In this document: in pieces, positions 41,627-50,940 of the stretch | How positions within the stretch are numbered: position 1 is the first letter of the stretch | Layout: the number at the start of each line of letters is the position of its first letter | Origin: Ramlibacter ginsenosidimutans | Lineage (GTDB): Bacteria > Pseudomonadota > Gammaproteobacteria > Burkholderiales > Burkholderiaceae_C | Direction of reading: 5' to 3' | NCBI RefSeq assembly: GCF_016654015.1 | Contig: NZ_JAEPWM010000017.1 | Location: 1-60,302, forward strand | DNA length: 60,302 nucleotides | The notes under the pieces: generated by a model | Told to the model about the DNA's origin: nothing | What the model saw: only the letters and a program-made list of their open reading frames with translations | Database searches by the model: none | Position numbers and translations under genes: made by a program

Positions 41627-42895
41627 GTGGCGATGCTCTGTCCCTGGGGAAACCGCAAGCGGGATGCCATGGGCGAAGTACCAGTGCAGGTCACGAGCGA
41701 GCTGCCGGCGACGCCGGCCGCGGCGCCGGGGCGGCTGCAGGAATACGAGGAGCTGTTCATGCGCGGCCCTCCCATGCTGGTCGAAGGCAAGCTGGGGCTC
41801 GTGCGCCCCGGGCGGCTGCACACCGGCCGCCGCTGCGTGCTGTTCATCGTGCTGACGTGGATGCCGTTGTGCGTGATGACGGCGCTGGAGGGCACGCTGA
41901 TGCCAAGCTCGCACGGGATCGGCTTCCTCGTGGACCTGGGCGCGTTCTCGCGCTCCTGGGTGGCCGGGCCGCTGCTGCTGCTCGCCGACGTGCTCGCGGG
42001 CCGCGAGTTGAGCCGGGTCGCGACGCGCTTCGGCTGGTTGTGCGAGCTGTCGCCCAGCGCGCGCGCCGGCTTCACGCGGGCGGCGGCGTCCACGGTGCGG
42101 CTGCGCGACGGCCCGCTGCTGGAGTTCGCGATCGCGGCGACCGTGCTGCTCATCATCGTCGCCATGCTGCACACCCTGCCGTTCGACCAGCTGCCGTACT
42201 GGCAACACAGCCAGCTGCATCCGGAGCACCTGTCGGTCGCCGGCTGGTGGTACGCCGTGGTGAGCCTGCCGCTGTTGCTGCTGCTGGTGGTCGGCTGGCT
42301 CTGGCGACTGGTCGTGTGGACCTCGTTCCTCGTGCAGGTGGCGAAGCTGGACCTCCCGATCGTCCCCGAGCACCCGGACCAGGCGGGTGGCCTGGGCTTC
42401 ATCGGCTACACGGTGCGCGGCTTCGCATTCGTCGCCGCGGCCTTCGGCGCCATCGTCGCGGGCGCGGTCGCCAACCAGGTGATCCACAACGGCGTGTCCT
42501 TCCTGTCGCTGCGTTACGTGATCGGCGGCACCGCCGCGGTCTGCGTGGTGCTGTTCTGCGCCCCCATGTGCGTGCTCGCCCCGCGCCTGGCCGCCGAGCG
42601 CCGCGCGGGCATGAAGCACTTCGGGCAGCTCGCGACCTCCTTCGGCCTGCAGTTCCGCAGCGAGTGGTTCACCGGACGCAAGGTGGAGCGCGACACGCTC
42701 GAGCGCCCGGATTTCTCCGCGGCGACCGACCTGTACCAGATCGTCGATCGCGTGAAGGCAATGCGTTTCCTCCCGCTCGATCGCGTGAATGTCGCCCTGC
42801 TCGCGATCGCCACCCTGGTGCCGTTCTTCCCGGTCGCGCTGCTGGCGCTTCCCTTCGACACCCTGCTGAAGCTGGTGGTCGGCGTGCTGGTCTAG
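41627..42895 (+). CDS. Hypothetical multi-pass membrane protein
   Basis: A 422-residue inner-membrane protein with about six to eight hydrophobic helices, for example CVLFIVLTWMPLCVMTAL, LLEFAIAATVLLIIVAML, WWYAVVSLPLLLLLVVGWLW and VALLAIATLVPFFPVALLALP. Soluble loops include FSRSWVAGPLLLLADVLAGRELSRVATRFGWL and EHPDQAGGLGFIG. I do not recognise the family. The start may be 41627 (GGAGGGGG upstream) or ATG 41669. It is divergent from the response-regulator operon and converges tightly on the MASE1 kinase. Confidence 0.75.
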   Translation: MAMLCPWGNRKRDAMGEVPVQVTSELPATPAAAPGRLQEYEELFMRGPPMLVEGKLGLVRPGRLHTGRRCVLFIVLTWMPLCVMTALEGTLMPSSHGIGFLVDLGAFSRSWVAGPLLLLADVLAGRELSRVATRFGWLCELSPSARAGFTRAAASTVRLRDGPLLEFAIAATVLLIIVAMLHTLPFDQLPYWQHSQLHPEHLSVAGWWYAVVSLPLLLLLVVGWLWRLVVWTSFLVQVAKLDLPIVPEHPDQAGGLGFIGYTVRGFAFVAAAFGAIVAGAVANQVIHNGVSFLSLRYVIGGTAAVCVVLFCAPMCVLAPRLAAERRAGMKHFGQLATSFGLQFRSEWFTGRKVERDTLERPDFSAATDLYQIVDRVKAMRFLPLDRVNVALLAIATLVPFFPVALLALPFDTLLKLVVGVLV

Positions 42896-42908
42896 GAGCA
42901 GGCTCCTA
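42893..42908. other. Palindrome carrying both stop codons of converging genes
   Basis: TAGGAGC-AG-GCTCCTA. The first three bases are the TAG stop of the rightward membrane-protein gene, and the last three (CTA) are the TAG stop of the leftward kinase gene. Only 10 nt separate the two coding ends. Confidence 0.7.
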
Positions 42909-44993
42909 GCCGGCCCCGGCGACTTGCCGCACGCCCGCGCTGCCCGCGCTGCCCGCGGGGACGACTGCCGGCAGGGCCAGCTTGAACACCGCGCCTTCGC
43001 CGGTCCGGCTCTGCGCCGACAGGGTGCCGCCGTGGGCACCGGCGATGCGCCGGCAGATCGCCAGCCCCATGCCCAGCCCTTTTTCCTTGGTGGTGTAGAA
43101 CGGCTCGAAGATGCGTTCGATCTGCTCGGGCGCGATGCCGTTGCCCGTGTCCGAGACGCTGACTTGCACGAGGCCTTCCGCGGTCTGCGAAGTCCCGACG
43201 CTCAGCACCCGGGGCTTGCGCATGTCCTGCATGGCGTCGCACGCATTCACGACGAGGTTCAGCACGACCTGCTGCAGCTGGACGCGGTCGCCGTGCACCT
43301 GCGGCAGGTCCCGCGCATAGCTGGTCTTGAGTTCGACGCCGCGCACGAGGAATTCGCCGCGGATGAAGTCCAGCACGTCCTGCACCAGATGGTTCAGGTC
43401 CACCTGCACGAACTCCTCGTTGCCCTTCTTCATCAGCAGGCGCAGGTGGTGGATCAGCAGGCCGGCGCGCTTGTCCGCGTCGGCGATCTCGTCGAGGATG
43501 GTCCGGATCTCCTCGACGTTCGACGGATCGAGCTGCAGCAGGCGCACTGCCGCCTGCGCGTTCGCCAGGATGGCGGTGAGCGGCTGGTTCAGCTCGTGGG
43601 CGATGGTGCTGGAGAAGTCGGACAGCGAGGCGACGCGGGTCAGGTGCGTGAGCTGCCGGCGCTGGTCCTGGGCATCCCGCTCCGCGACGCGCTGTTCCGT
43701 GATGTCGCGCAGCAGGAGGATCTGGCACGCTTGACCACCGACCTCCACGGCCGCAGTCGACGCCAGCGCCGCGTGCGCGCCGCCGGCGCGGTCGCGCAGC
43801 TGGATCTCGAACTCCTGGGGAGCGGCCGTGTCGCCGGACGCAGCTTCCATGCGCCTGCGGCTGGCCTCATCCAGGTGCGCGGCCAGGGGTTGCGGCGCGA
43901 CCACCGCCGTGTCGCCGGGATAGCCCAGGAGCTGGAGCCAGCGCGCGTTCGCCTCCAGGATGCTGCCGTCGTGCTGGCGCGCAATGGCCATGGCATCCGG
44001 TCCGCGGCGGAAAGCGGTGGAGAAGAGTTCCTCGGACGCGCGCAGCTTGCGTTCCCCGTCGCGGCGCTCCTCGATCACGGCGGCCAGCATCAGCAGCGGC
44101 ACGACGATGCTCACCAGGAACAGCTGGATGGCGAGCGCGTCCGGCGCGAATCCAGGCACCTCGAACGGCCCCCGGCCGTGCGCCGCCCCCCAGATCACGA
44201 GGAAGGCAACGACGGCATACGCCGCGCTCGTGAGGGCCGGGCCGAAGCGCAGCGCCGCCCAGAGCAGGAAGGGCAGCGGCAGGTACAGCAGCGCGGGGCC
44301 GGTGCGCAGCGAGCCGCTGCTGGAGTCGAACACGATCAGGCCGACCGCGAAGAGGCCGCTCACGAGCAGCCCGATCTCCAGCAGGTGGGCCCGCCCCTGG
44401 CGCAGCTGCATCGGTTCCAGGGCGCTCCAGCTGACCAGCACCGGCACCAGCGTCAGCGCGGCCAGCACGTGCGAGAAGAACAGCATGCGCCACAAGGCTG
44501 CGAAGTCGCCGTGGTTCCACTCCGCCAGCCGCAGGAAAGCCGCCGAGATCAGCGCACTCACGAGCGGCGCCACGACGGCGGCGGTGCAGAACGCCACCAC
44601 CGAGCGCAACGTGCGAAAACCCGGCGCCGGCGACCAGCGTGTCACGAGCAGGGCTGCCAGCAGCGCCTCGATTCCGTTCGACACGAACGTGCCGAGCACC
44701 ACCGGCAACGCGATGCCGGCGTGCAACTGGAACATCAGGTGGGCGGGAAGCGCCCCGGCGAAAGCCGCCCACCACCAGCGTCTCGGCGTGAGGAGCAGGG
44801 CTGCCATCAGCACGGCCGTGGGCAGCCACAGCATGGAGAGGCGCACCTCGGAAAAGGCCACCGTGGCGCCGACACGGGCGCCTGCGTAATAGCCCAGGCC
44901 GACGAGCGCGGCGACCCGCAGCAGCGAGCCCGCAGGGTCCGCCGCGCTGGACCCGGGCAGGTGTTGGTGGCTCGATGGCCGCAGGAACTGCAA
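42906..44993 (-). CDS. MASE1-PAS sensor histidine kinase
   Basis: A 695-residue membrane kinase. The MASE1 domain (about residues 25-305) has eight or so helices, including LSMLWLPTAVLMAALLL and RRWWWAAFAGALPAHLMFQL. A PAS domain (about 318-430) precedes HisKA with His466 in FSSTIAHELNQPLTAILANAQAA and a HATPase_c domain with VVNACDAM, VSDTGNGIAPEQIERIFEPFYTTKEKGLGMGLAICRRI. TTG 44993 is taken as start because GGGGAGG lies 5 nt upstream; the frame upstream lacks a domain. It is divergent from the FixJ-like regulator at 45270, its likely partner, in the style of FixL/FixJ. Confidence 0.88.
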   Translation of the reverse strand: MQFLRPSSHQHLPGSSAADPAGSLLRVAALVGLGYYAGARVGATVAFSEVRLSMLWLPTAVLMAALLLTPRRWWWAAFAGALPAHLMFQLHAGIALPVVLGTFVSNGIEALLAALLVTRWSPAPGFRTLRSVVAFCTAAVVAPLVSALISAAFLRLAEWNHGDFAALWRMLFFSHVLAALTLVPVLVSWSALEPMQLRQGRAHLLEIGLLVSGLFAVGLIVFDSSSGSLRTGPALLYLPLPFLLWAALRFGPALTSAAYAVVAFLVIWGAAHGRGPFEVPGFAPDALAIQLFLVSIVVPLLMLAAVIEERRDGERKLRASEELFSTAFRRGPDAMAIARQHDGSILEANARWLQLLGYPGDTAVVAPQPLAAHLDEASRRRMEAASGDTAAPQEFEIQLRDRAGGAHAALASTAAVEVGGQACQILLLRDITEQRVAERDAQDQRRQLTHLTRVASLSDFSSTIAHELNQPLTAILANAQAAVRLLQLDPSNVEEIRTILDEIADADKRAGLLIHHLRLLMKKGNEEFVQVDLNHLVQDVLDFIRGEFLVRGVELKTSYARDLPQVHGDRVQLQQVVLNLVVNACDAMQDMRKPRVLSVGTSQTAEGLVQVSVSDTGNGIAPEQIERIFEPFYTTKEKGLGMGLAICRRIAGAHGGTLSAQSRTGEGAVFKLALPAVVPAGSAGSAGVRQVAGAG

Positions 44994-45269
44994 GAAGCCT
45001 CCCCTGAGCGATGGACGCCGAAGGCACGGGCGCCGCACCCGTATCCCGCACCGTCGATGACAAGCCTCGCGCAAGGCAGGTCCACATCGATTGATGCAGA
45101 TCACTCCCCGCCCGTGGCACTTCCGCGCCGTCAGCCCGGCCTGGGCTTTCGAACAAATTGAGGTAGATCAGGCAAGCCGGACTTGGTATCTTGACCGCGC
45201 AGGATGTGCTTCTACACTGAAAGTATGCGGGCAATTCAACTGGACCCGTGATGGCAGAAGGGGAATGCA

Positions 45270-45944
45270 ATGGAAGCGGCAAGCAGGGCGGAGCAGGGGC
45301 AGCGGGCAGTCCACGTGCGCGAAGAGCCGGCGCAGATCCATCTCGTCGACGATGACGAGTGGGTGCGGACCGCGGTGGGGCGCCTGCTGCGCAGCCGGGG
45401 CTTCCATGTCACCCTGCACGGCAATGCCGAAAGCTTCCTCGACGCCTACGATCCCGATTCCGCAGGTTGCATCGTCCTCGACGTGGCCATGCCGGGCCTG
45501 GACGGTCCCGGCCTGCAACAGCGGCTGGTGGACCAGGGCGACGCGATGCCCATCGTCTATCTGACCGGCTCCGGCGACGTTCCCCTATGCGCGGCCGCCA
45601 TGCGCAACGGCGCCGTGGACTTCCTGACCAAGCCGGTGGACGAGGAGGAACTGGTGCGCGCAGTGACCATGGCGCTGGAGCACGATGCGGTGCGTCGGCT
45701 CGCGCGCACGCACACCGTGAAGACGGAGGCCCGCCTGGGCAGCCTGACGCCGCGCGAACGCGAAGTGCTCGAGCACGTGATGAACGGTCGCCTGAACAAG
45801 CAGATCGCCTCCGACATCGGCACGGCGGAAAAGACGGTCAAGGTGCACCGCGCCCGCGCGATGGAGAAGATGCGCGTGCGCTCCGTCGCGGAGCTGGTGC
45901 GCATGGTCGAACGCGCCCACCCGGGGCTCGGCTGGCTGGATTGA
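45270..45944 (+). CDS. FixJ/TodT-type response regulator
   Basis: A 224-residue regulator. The receiver domain has Asp71 in CIVLDVAMPGLDGPG and the switch Lys in DFLTKPVDEEELV. The LuxR-type helix-turn-helix reads LTPREREVLEHVMNGRLNKQIASDIGTAEKTVKVHRARAMEKM. An N-terminal extension of about 20 residues precedes the receiver. It is divergent from the MASE1 kinase and upstream of a single-domain receiver. Probable role: transcription activation after phosphorylation by that kinase. The signal is unknown. Confidence 0.92.
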   Translation: MEAASRAEQGQRAVHVREEPAQIHLVDDDEWVRTAVGRLLRSRGFHVTLHGNAESFLDAYDPDSAGCIVLDVAMPGLDGPGLQQRLVDQGDAMPIVYLTGSGDVPLCAAAMRNGAVDFLTKPVDEEELVRAVTMALEHDAVRRLARTHTVKTEARLGSLTPREREVLEHVMNGRLNKQIASDIGTAEKTVKVHRARAMEKMRVRSVAELVRMVERAHPGLGWLD

Positions 45945-45963
45945 GCGGCTCCCTCCTTACCTA

Positions 45964-45981
45964 AGACCAAGGTCTCATTGG
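45964..45981. promoter_or_regulatory. CCWWGGTCYCAT motif, site 2
   Basis: AGACCAAGGTCTCATTGG, with a perfect palindrome AGACCAAGGTCT, 34 nt upstream of the receiver gene at 46015 and just after the FixJ-like gene. Confidence 0.5.
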
Positions 45982-46014
45982 TCCGGCGCACCCCCTGCCT
46001 TAGCGTCACGGGTC

Positions 46015-46392
46015 ATGAACAAGGACCCTTCGCTGGTGGCAGTGGTGGACGACGAGGAGTCGGTCCGCAAGGCCTTGGGCCGGCTCATCCGGTCGGCCGG
46101 CTACGGCGTGGAGATGTTCGGATCGGGCGTGGAATTCATGCAGTCGTTGAAGCGCACGCGTCCCGATTGCGTGGTCATGGACCTGCGCATGCCGGTGCTG
46201 AGCGGCTTCGAGCTGCAGTCCGCCCTCCAGCGCAGCGGTGTCACGGTGCCCGTCGTGATCATCACGGGCGATGACGCGGCCGACAGCCGCGAGCGCGCCC
46301 TGCGCTGCGGCGCCCGCGCTTTCCTGCGCAAGCCGGTCGACGAAGCGCTCCTGATCGAGGCCATCCAGAACGCGGTGCGCGATCCGGCGTGA
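46015..46392 (+). CDS. Single-domain response regulator
   Basis: A 125-residue receiver without an output domain. It keeps the acidic pocket (VVDDEESVRKAL), the phosphoacceptor Asp56 in CVVMDLRMPVLSG, the Thr in VVIITGDD and the Lys in AFLRKPVDE. Such proteins act as phosphate shuttles or sinks, or bind a partner directly. It probably works with the neighbouring FixJ-like regulator or with the hybrid kinases at 49-54 kb. Confidence 0.9.
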   Translation: MNKDPSLVAVVDDEESVRKALGRLIRSAGYGVEMFGSGVEFMQSLKRTRPDCVVMDLRMPVLSGFELQSALQRSGVTVPVVIITGDDAADSRERALRCGARAFLRKPVDEALLIEAIQNAVRDPA

Positions 46393-46399
46393 GCCTCGG

Positions 46400-46415
46400 C
46401 CCCTTGGTCCCATGG
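46400..46415. promoter_or_regulatory. CCWWGGTCYCAT motif, site 3
   Basis: CCCCTTGGTCCCATGG, 75 nt before the glycine-zipper gene at 46490. It shares 11 contiguous bases (GGTCCCATGGC) with site 4 at 48635. Confidence 0.5.
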
Positions 46416-46489
46416 CAATGCGCGTTCCACTCCGCTGCAATCCCGTCCAGGGGTGATCGTCTTATCCCCGCCCAACTCAGGAGACCCGC

Positions 46490-46879
46490 ATGCGCATCCA
46501 TCCGAAATCGAGCTTCCTCGTCCTGTGCTTCGCCGCCGTCGCCGTGCAGGCGCAGGTCGCCTATCCCGCCAAGGGCCAGAGCGCGAGCCAGCAGCAGAAG
46601 GACCAGGCCGAATGCCAGTCCTGGGCGGCGAGCCAGGCGGGCACCGCCCCGCCTCCGCAGAGTGGGCAGGTCGCGCGCGGCGCCGCGCGTGGTGCGGTCG
46701 GCGGCGCCGTCGTGGCCGGCGTTGCCGATGGCGATTCCGGCAAGGGCGCGGCGGCCGGCGCCGTGATCGGTGGCGTCCGCGCGGGGCGCCAGCAGAACGC
46801 GCAGGCCAGCGCCGCGCAGCAGAACAACAGCAACGCCTACGCTGCCTGCATGCAGGGCCGCGGCTATTCCGTCAAGTAA
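46490..46879 (+). CDS. Glycine-zipper exported protein
   Basis: A 129-residue protein. The signal peptide (SSFLVLCFAAVAVQAQ) is followed by a Gln-rich linker and an Ala/Gly helix with G-x3-G spacing (GAARGAVGGAVVAGVADGDSGKGAAAGAVIGGVRAG), the pattern of YMGG/glycine-zipper proteins that insert in or associate with membranes. A pair of Cys (AECQSW, AACMQGRGYSVK) may be linked. AGGAG precedes the start. The function is unknown; stress-related outer-membrane roles are common for this type. Confidence 0.75.
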   Translation: MRIHPKSSFLVLCFAAVAVQAQVAYPAKGQSASQQQKDQAECQSWAASQAGTAPPPQSGQVARGAARGAVGGAVVAGVADGDSGKGAAAGAVIGGVRAGRQQNAQASAAQQNNSNAYAACMQGRGYSVK

Positions 46880-46940
46880 GGGCGGCGGGCGCCGCTGCGC
46901 GCGGCGCACTGGTCGAGTCGCCTTGGGACGGCCCGCTACC

Positions 46941-48560
46941 TCATAGCAGCCATTCGATCGGCAGCACGGACAGGAAGGCGATCCACAGTGAACGCAGCGC
47001 GCCCACGCCGGGCGTGCTCGTGTGGCGCACCTCGCCCGCGTCCGTGCGTTCGATCCAGACGACCTGCCCGCCTTCCAGCCGCAATTCGTACGCGTTGCGC
47101 GGGATGGCGCCCTCGAACGCATCGGCCAACTTCGCTGCCAGCGTCGGGCTCTCCAGCACCAGCCCCATCTCGGTGTTCAGGCGCGACGAGCGCGGGTCCA
47201 GGTTGAACGAACCCACGAAGATGCGGCTGCGGTCCACGGCGAAGGTCTTGGCATGCAGGCTCGCCGAGGAACTGCCGCCCTGGCTGCCGCCGACGCTGCG
47301 CCGGCGCTCCAGTTCTTCATCGTCGTCCGAGCGCACGGGCAGGGCGGCGGGCTTCAGCTCGAACAGGCGAACCCCGGCACGCAACAGTTCCTCGCGGTAG
47401 TGCACATACCCGGAGTACACGGCGCCGACGTCCGTTGCCGCCAGCGAGTTGGTCAGCAGCTTCACCTGCACGCCGCGCCGCGCCATCGCGGCGAGCGTGG
47501 CGGCACCTTCCGGGCCGGGGACGAAATACGGCGACACCAGCACCAGCTCGCGCTTGGCGCCCCCGAATGCGGCCGAGAGCTCCGGGCCCATGTGCGCGTC
47601 GCGGCGTTCCGGCGGCATCACGACCTTGGTGGGGTCGTCGCTGATCACGCGGGCGGGCACCCAGTCGTAGGCAAGGGTGCCAGCGAGCAATTGCGTGAGC
47701 AGGTGAAGCTGCCCGACGGCCTCGAGGTAGGCGGCTGCCGCGGGCCGTGCCCGCTGCTCCTGCCAGTGCTGCCGCGTGTCCGCGTTCACCGTACCGGGTG
47801 CCGGGGGCAGCAGGGCGCGCGCGGGCCACGCCGATGCGCTGTTCCAGTAGCGATCGAATTCCTGGTCGACTTCCCGCGCGACCGGCCCGACCGCGAGCAC
47901 GTCCAGGTCGGCGAACGCCACGGGGCTCTGTGCGCCCAGGTACTCGTTGCCGATGTTGCGGCCGCCGACCACCGTCGCCAGGCCGTCCACCGTGAACGAC
48001 TTGTTGTGCATGCGCCGGTTCACGCGCGAAAAATCCAGGACCATGTCGCCCAGGCGCCAGCTGCGGTTGGCGAACGGATTGAACAGCCGGACCTCGATGT
48101 TGGGATGCGCATCGAGCGCCGCGATGCCGGCGTCCATGCCGCCGGTATTGGCGTCGTCGAGCAGCACGCGCACCCGCACGCCGCGTTCCGCCGCGTCCCA
48201 CAGGGCCTGCGCCAGCAGGTTGCCGCTGGTGTCGTTGCGCCAGATGTAGGTCTGCACGTCGATGCCGCGGTCCGCCCCTTCGGCCAGCGCGTAGCGCGCG
48301 ACGAACGCTTCGCGTCCATCGGGCAGCGCGCGCACGCCCGAGCGGCCAGGATGCCCGACGGCCTGCGCCTCCACGACGCGTCCGATGCGGGTGCGGCCCG
48401 TGTCGGTGAACGCCGTGCTGGCCGTGCGCTGCGGAGGCGGCGGCAGAGTCGCGCAGCCGGCCAGCGTGAAGGCGGCGAGCAGGGCGAGCGCGATGCGCGG
48501 CAGGGGCAGGGTGGACAAGGCGCTGGACTCCGGGGGTGCGTGGACGGGGGCGCGGTGCAA
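46941..48560 (-). CDS. Phospholipase D family lipoprotein
   Basis: A 539-residue protein with a lipoprotein signal (LALLAAFTLAGC). It has two HKD motifs: HNKSFTVDGLATVVGGRN near residue 187 and HAKTFAVDRSRIFVGSFN near residue 440, so both halves of the active site are present. The arrangement matches cardiolipin-synthase-like/PLD proteins found in the periplasm or outer membrane, such as those next to stress genes. Reaction: cleavage or transfer of a phosphatidyl group. A CCWWGGTCYCAT site lies 75 nt upstream. Confidence 0.9.
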   Translation of the reverse strand: MHRAPVHAPPESSALSTLPLPRIALALLAAFTLAGCATLPPPPQRTASTAFTDTGRTRIGRVVEAQAVGHPGRSGVRALPDGREAFVARYALAEGADRGIDVQTYIWRNDTSGNLLAQALWDAAERGVRVRVLLDDANTGGMDAGIAALDAHPNIEVRLFNPFANRSWRLGDMVLDFSRVNRRMHNKSFTVDGLATVVGGRNIGNEYLGAQSPVAFADLDVLAVGPVAREVDQEFDRYWNSASAWPARALLPPAPGTVNADTRQHWQEQRARPAAAAYLEAVGQLHLLTQLLAGTLAYDWVPARVISDDPTKVVMPPERRDAHMGPELSAAFGGAKRELVLVSPYFVPGPEGAATLAAMARRGVQVKLLTNSLAATDVGAVYSGYVHYREELLRAGVRLFELKPAALPVRSDDDEELERRRSVGGSQGGSSSASLHAKTFAVDRSRIFVGSFNLDPRSSRLNTEMGLVLESPTLAAKLADAFEGAIPRNAYELRLEGGQVVWIERTDAGEVRHTSTPGVGALRSLWIAFLSVLPIEWLL

Positions 48561-48634
48561 GCGTCGCCTGCCGAGGCAGCGCTGGCAATCGGGCCCAGGG
48601 GCAGGGAGTACAGCGCTGCGAGCCGGTTCCTAGG

Positions 48635-48649
48635 CCCAAGGTCCCATGG
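48635..48649. promoter_or_regulatory. CCWWGGTCYCAT motif, site 4
   Basis: CCCAAGGTCCCATGG, upstream of the leftward phospholipase D gene (start 48560). Confidence 0.5.
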
Positions 48650-48754
48650 CAGCGGCGGCATGCGTGCGCCATTCTGCAGGCACTGATTGCGAGGTGTCCC
48701 GCCGGGCCTGCCTGGAAGTGTCTCCCCTTCGACAGGCCCACGATGGCGTGGAGT

Positions 48755-48789
48755 GAGCCCGTTGGCCCCAGGCCGACGGGCTCTTTTTT
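48755..48789 (+). terminator. Rho-independent terminator-like hairpin
   Basis: GAGCCCGTTGGCC pairs with GGCCGACGGGCTC and is followed by six T. No rightward gene ends just before it, since the interval lies between two divergent genes, so it may end a small transcript or belong to a mobile repeat. Confidence 0.7.
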
Positions 48790-48842
48790 GCCTGCTGGCT
48801 GGAGTTCGGGGAGCGCGGTCATCCGTCCTCTTCGGAGTGCGG

Positions 48843-48887
48843 GGGCGTCGCGGCAGGCGGCGTGCGGTGCAGGCCCGCTGGGGATCG
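48843..48887 (+). repeat. Nested-palindrome element, partial copy C
   Basis: Matches the first 45 bases of the window almost exactly (outer arm GTCGCGGCAGGCGGCGTGCG and on), directly followed by the 85-bp palindrome. Only one outer arm is present; the rest of the element is missing. Confidence 0.85.
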
Positions 48888-48975
48888 CGTAGGCTGGCGG
48901 TGAGCAACGCGAACCCCAGCGACCCGGCGCAACGCACCAAGCTGGGGTTCGCCTGCGGCTCACCACCAGCCTACG
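48888..48975 (+). repeat. 85-bp palindromic repeat, copy 3
   Basis: Same element as at 328-415, and very close to that copy. It lies in the 532-bp divergent interval between the phospholipase D gene and a hybrid kinase, joined to a partial copy of the nested element. Confidence 0.9.
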
Positions 48976-49092
48976 CGCTCCGCTTCGACCGCCACAACAC
49001 TGGGCCCGTCCTGGTCCGGGCCAAGGGACGAGACCAACGCGCCCCGATCGCCGTCCCGGGTAAGCACGATGTCCCCATGACCCCCCGGCCCG

Positions 49093-50940
49093 GTGACAAT
49101 GTGGCTCATGATTTCCGCGCGGTGGAAAGCCTGGCTGTTCGCGTTCGCCGCCTTCGCGGCGGCGACCTTGCTGAACGTCCTCATCCAGCCCGTCCTGGGC
49201 TACCGCTCGCCGCTGCTGCCTTACTTCCCGGCGCTGGTCCTCACTGGCTTCTTCGCCGGAGCGGCCCCCGGCCTCGCGCTGCTGCTCGTCACCATGCCGG
49301 CGCTCGCGTACTTCAACATGGCGCCGCGGCATTCGTTCGCCGTCCCCAGCTCCGCCGACCTGCTGCTGCTCGCGCTGTTCGCGGTCGCGGGTGGCATGGT
49401 GCTGGCCGTGTCGGCCTGGGCGCGCAGCCTCGTGCGGGAGGGGCGCGAGAACCGGCGGCACCTGAACATGGCGCTGGCGGCCGGACGGATGGCGGCGTGG
49501 GAGTGGGACGTGACCACCGACGAGGTGCGCCTGTCCGACGGCGCGCGCGCCCTGTTCGGGACCACCTGGACGCACATGCGGGATGCGTGGCGGGTGAGCC
49601 ATCCGGACGACGTGCTGCGGATCAAGGGCGTGATGGAGACGGCGCTGCGCGAGGGCACGGACTACAGTTTCGTCAGCCGCATGCAGCGGGCCGACACGGG
49701 CGAGCTGCGCTGGGTCCAGACGCACGGGCACGTGCACCGCGGCGAGCAGGGCCGGGCCGTGCGCGTCACGGGCATCACCGCGGACGTGACCAACCTGCGC
49801 GCGGCACAGGAACAGCTGCGGCGGGAGGGCGAGCGCAAGGACGCCTTCCTGGCGACGCTGGCGCACGAACTGCGCAACCCGATGGCGCCGATCCGCTACG
49901 CGGTGGCGCTGCTGCGCGACGACGCCCCGCCGGGCGTGCGCGAGCAGGCCCGCGCCATCATCGCGCGACAGTCGGCGCACATGGCGCGCCTGCTCGACGA
50001 CCTGCTGGACATGAGCCGCATCACGCGCAATGCGATCACGCTGCAGCGCGAAGTGTTCGACCTGCGCGCGGCCGCGCAACTGGCCGCGGACAACGTGCGG
50101 CCGCTGTGCGCCGAGATGGCGCACCGGCTCACGCTGCAGCTGCCGGACACGCCCGTGCTGGTGAACGGCGATCCCACGCGCCTGCAGCAGGTGCTGGGCA
50201 ACCTCCTGGACAACGCGGCCAAGTACACGGACCGGGGCGGGCAGATCCTGCTGGCGGTCACGCGGGACGAGCAGTACGCGGTGGTGCGCGTGCAGGACAG
50301 CGGCATCGGCATCGCGCCGCAGGACCAGGCGCAGGTGTTCGAGCTCTTCACGCAGCTGCAGCAGCCGGGTCGCGGCCGCGGCGGGCTGGGCATCGGCCTG
50401 GCCGTCGTCAAGCAACTCGTGGAGTTGCACGGCGGCGGCATCACCGTGGCCAGCGAAGGCGCCGGCCGGGGCAGCGAGTTCACCATGCGCCTGCCGCTCG
50501 CGCGCCTGCCGGATGCGCCTGTGCACGGCAGCGATGCGCCCCCCGTGGCCTTGCCGGGACAGCAGCGCAGCGTGCTGGTGGTGGACGACAACCGCGACAC
50601 GGCGGACACCCTGGCCGGCATCCTGCAGGCGCAGGGCTTCGTGGTGACCACCGGCTACGACGGCGCCGGCGCGCTGCGCGCTTTCGACAGTGCGCAGCCG
50701 GAGATCGTGCTGCTGGACCTGGGGCTGCCGGACATGAGCGGCAACGACGTGGCGGCGATCATCCGCTCGCGCTCTGCCGGCGCCCGGCCGGTGCTGGTGG
50801 CGATCACCGGGTGGGGCCAGGAAGAGGACCGGCGCAAGACACGCGAGGCCGGCTTCGACCTGCACCTGGTGAAGCCGGTCGACCCCAGGGAACTGCAGGC
50901 CCGGATCGCCGAGCTCATCGCGCAACGGGCCGCGGCTTGA
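49093..50940 (+). CDS. Hybrid sensor histidine kinase (membrane-PAS-HisKA-HATPase-REC)
   Basis: A 615-residue protein. The N-terminus has about four membrane helices of the DUF4118/KdpD type (residues 10-110), followed by a PAS domain (about 122-235) ending GITADVTNLRAAQEQL, then HisKA with His258 in FLATLAHELRNPMAPIRYA. HATPase_c has LGNLLDNAAKYTDRGG and GRGGLGIGLAVVKQL, and a C-terminal receiver begins VLVVDDNRDTADTLAG with Asp in LLDLGLPDMSG. GTG 49093, ATG 49099 and ATG 49108 are possible starts; none has a clear ribosome-binding site. Its stop lies in the first bases of the nested inverted repeat at 50940-51157. Confidence 0.9.
   Translation: MTMWLMISARWKAWLFAFAAFAAATLLNVLIQPVLGYRSPLLPYFPALVLTGFFAGAAPGLALLLVTMPALAYFNMAPRHSFAVPSSADLLLLALFAVAGGMVLAVSAWARSLVREGRENRRHLNMALAAGRMAAWEWDVTTDEVRLSDGARALFGTTWTHMRDAWRVSHPDDVLRIKGVMETALREGTDYSFVSRMQRADTGELRWVQTHGHVHRGEQGRAVRVTGITADVTNLRAAQEQLRREGERKDAFLATLAHELRNPMAPIRYAVALLRDDAPPGVREQARAIIARQSAHMARLLDDLLDMSRITRNAITLQREVFDLRAAAQLAADNVRPLCAEMAHRLTLQLPDTPVLVNGDPTRLQQVLGNLLDNAAKYTDRGGQILLAVTRDEQYAVVRVQDSGIGIAPQDQAQVFELFTQLQQPGRGRGGLGIGLAVVKQLVELHGGGITVASEGAGRGSEFTMRLPLARLPDAPVHGSDAPPVALPGQQRSVLVVDDNRDTADTLAGILQAQGFVVTTGYDGAGALRAFDSAQPEIVLLDLGLPDMSGNDVAAIIRSRSAGARPVLVAITGWGQEEDRRKTREAGFDLHLVKPVDPRELQARIAELIAQRAAA

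Noticed and set aside
47317..50925. 1202-aa leftward ORF spanning the phospholipase D and hybrid-kinase genes
   Set aside because: It runs antisense through the kinase and out of frame through the phospholipase gene, and has no domain pattern; it is a GC-driven open frame.
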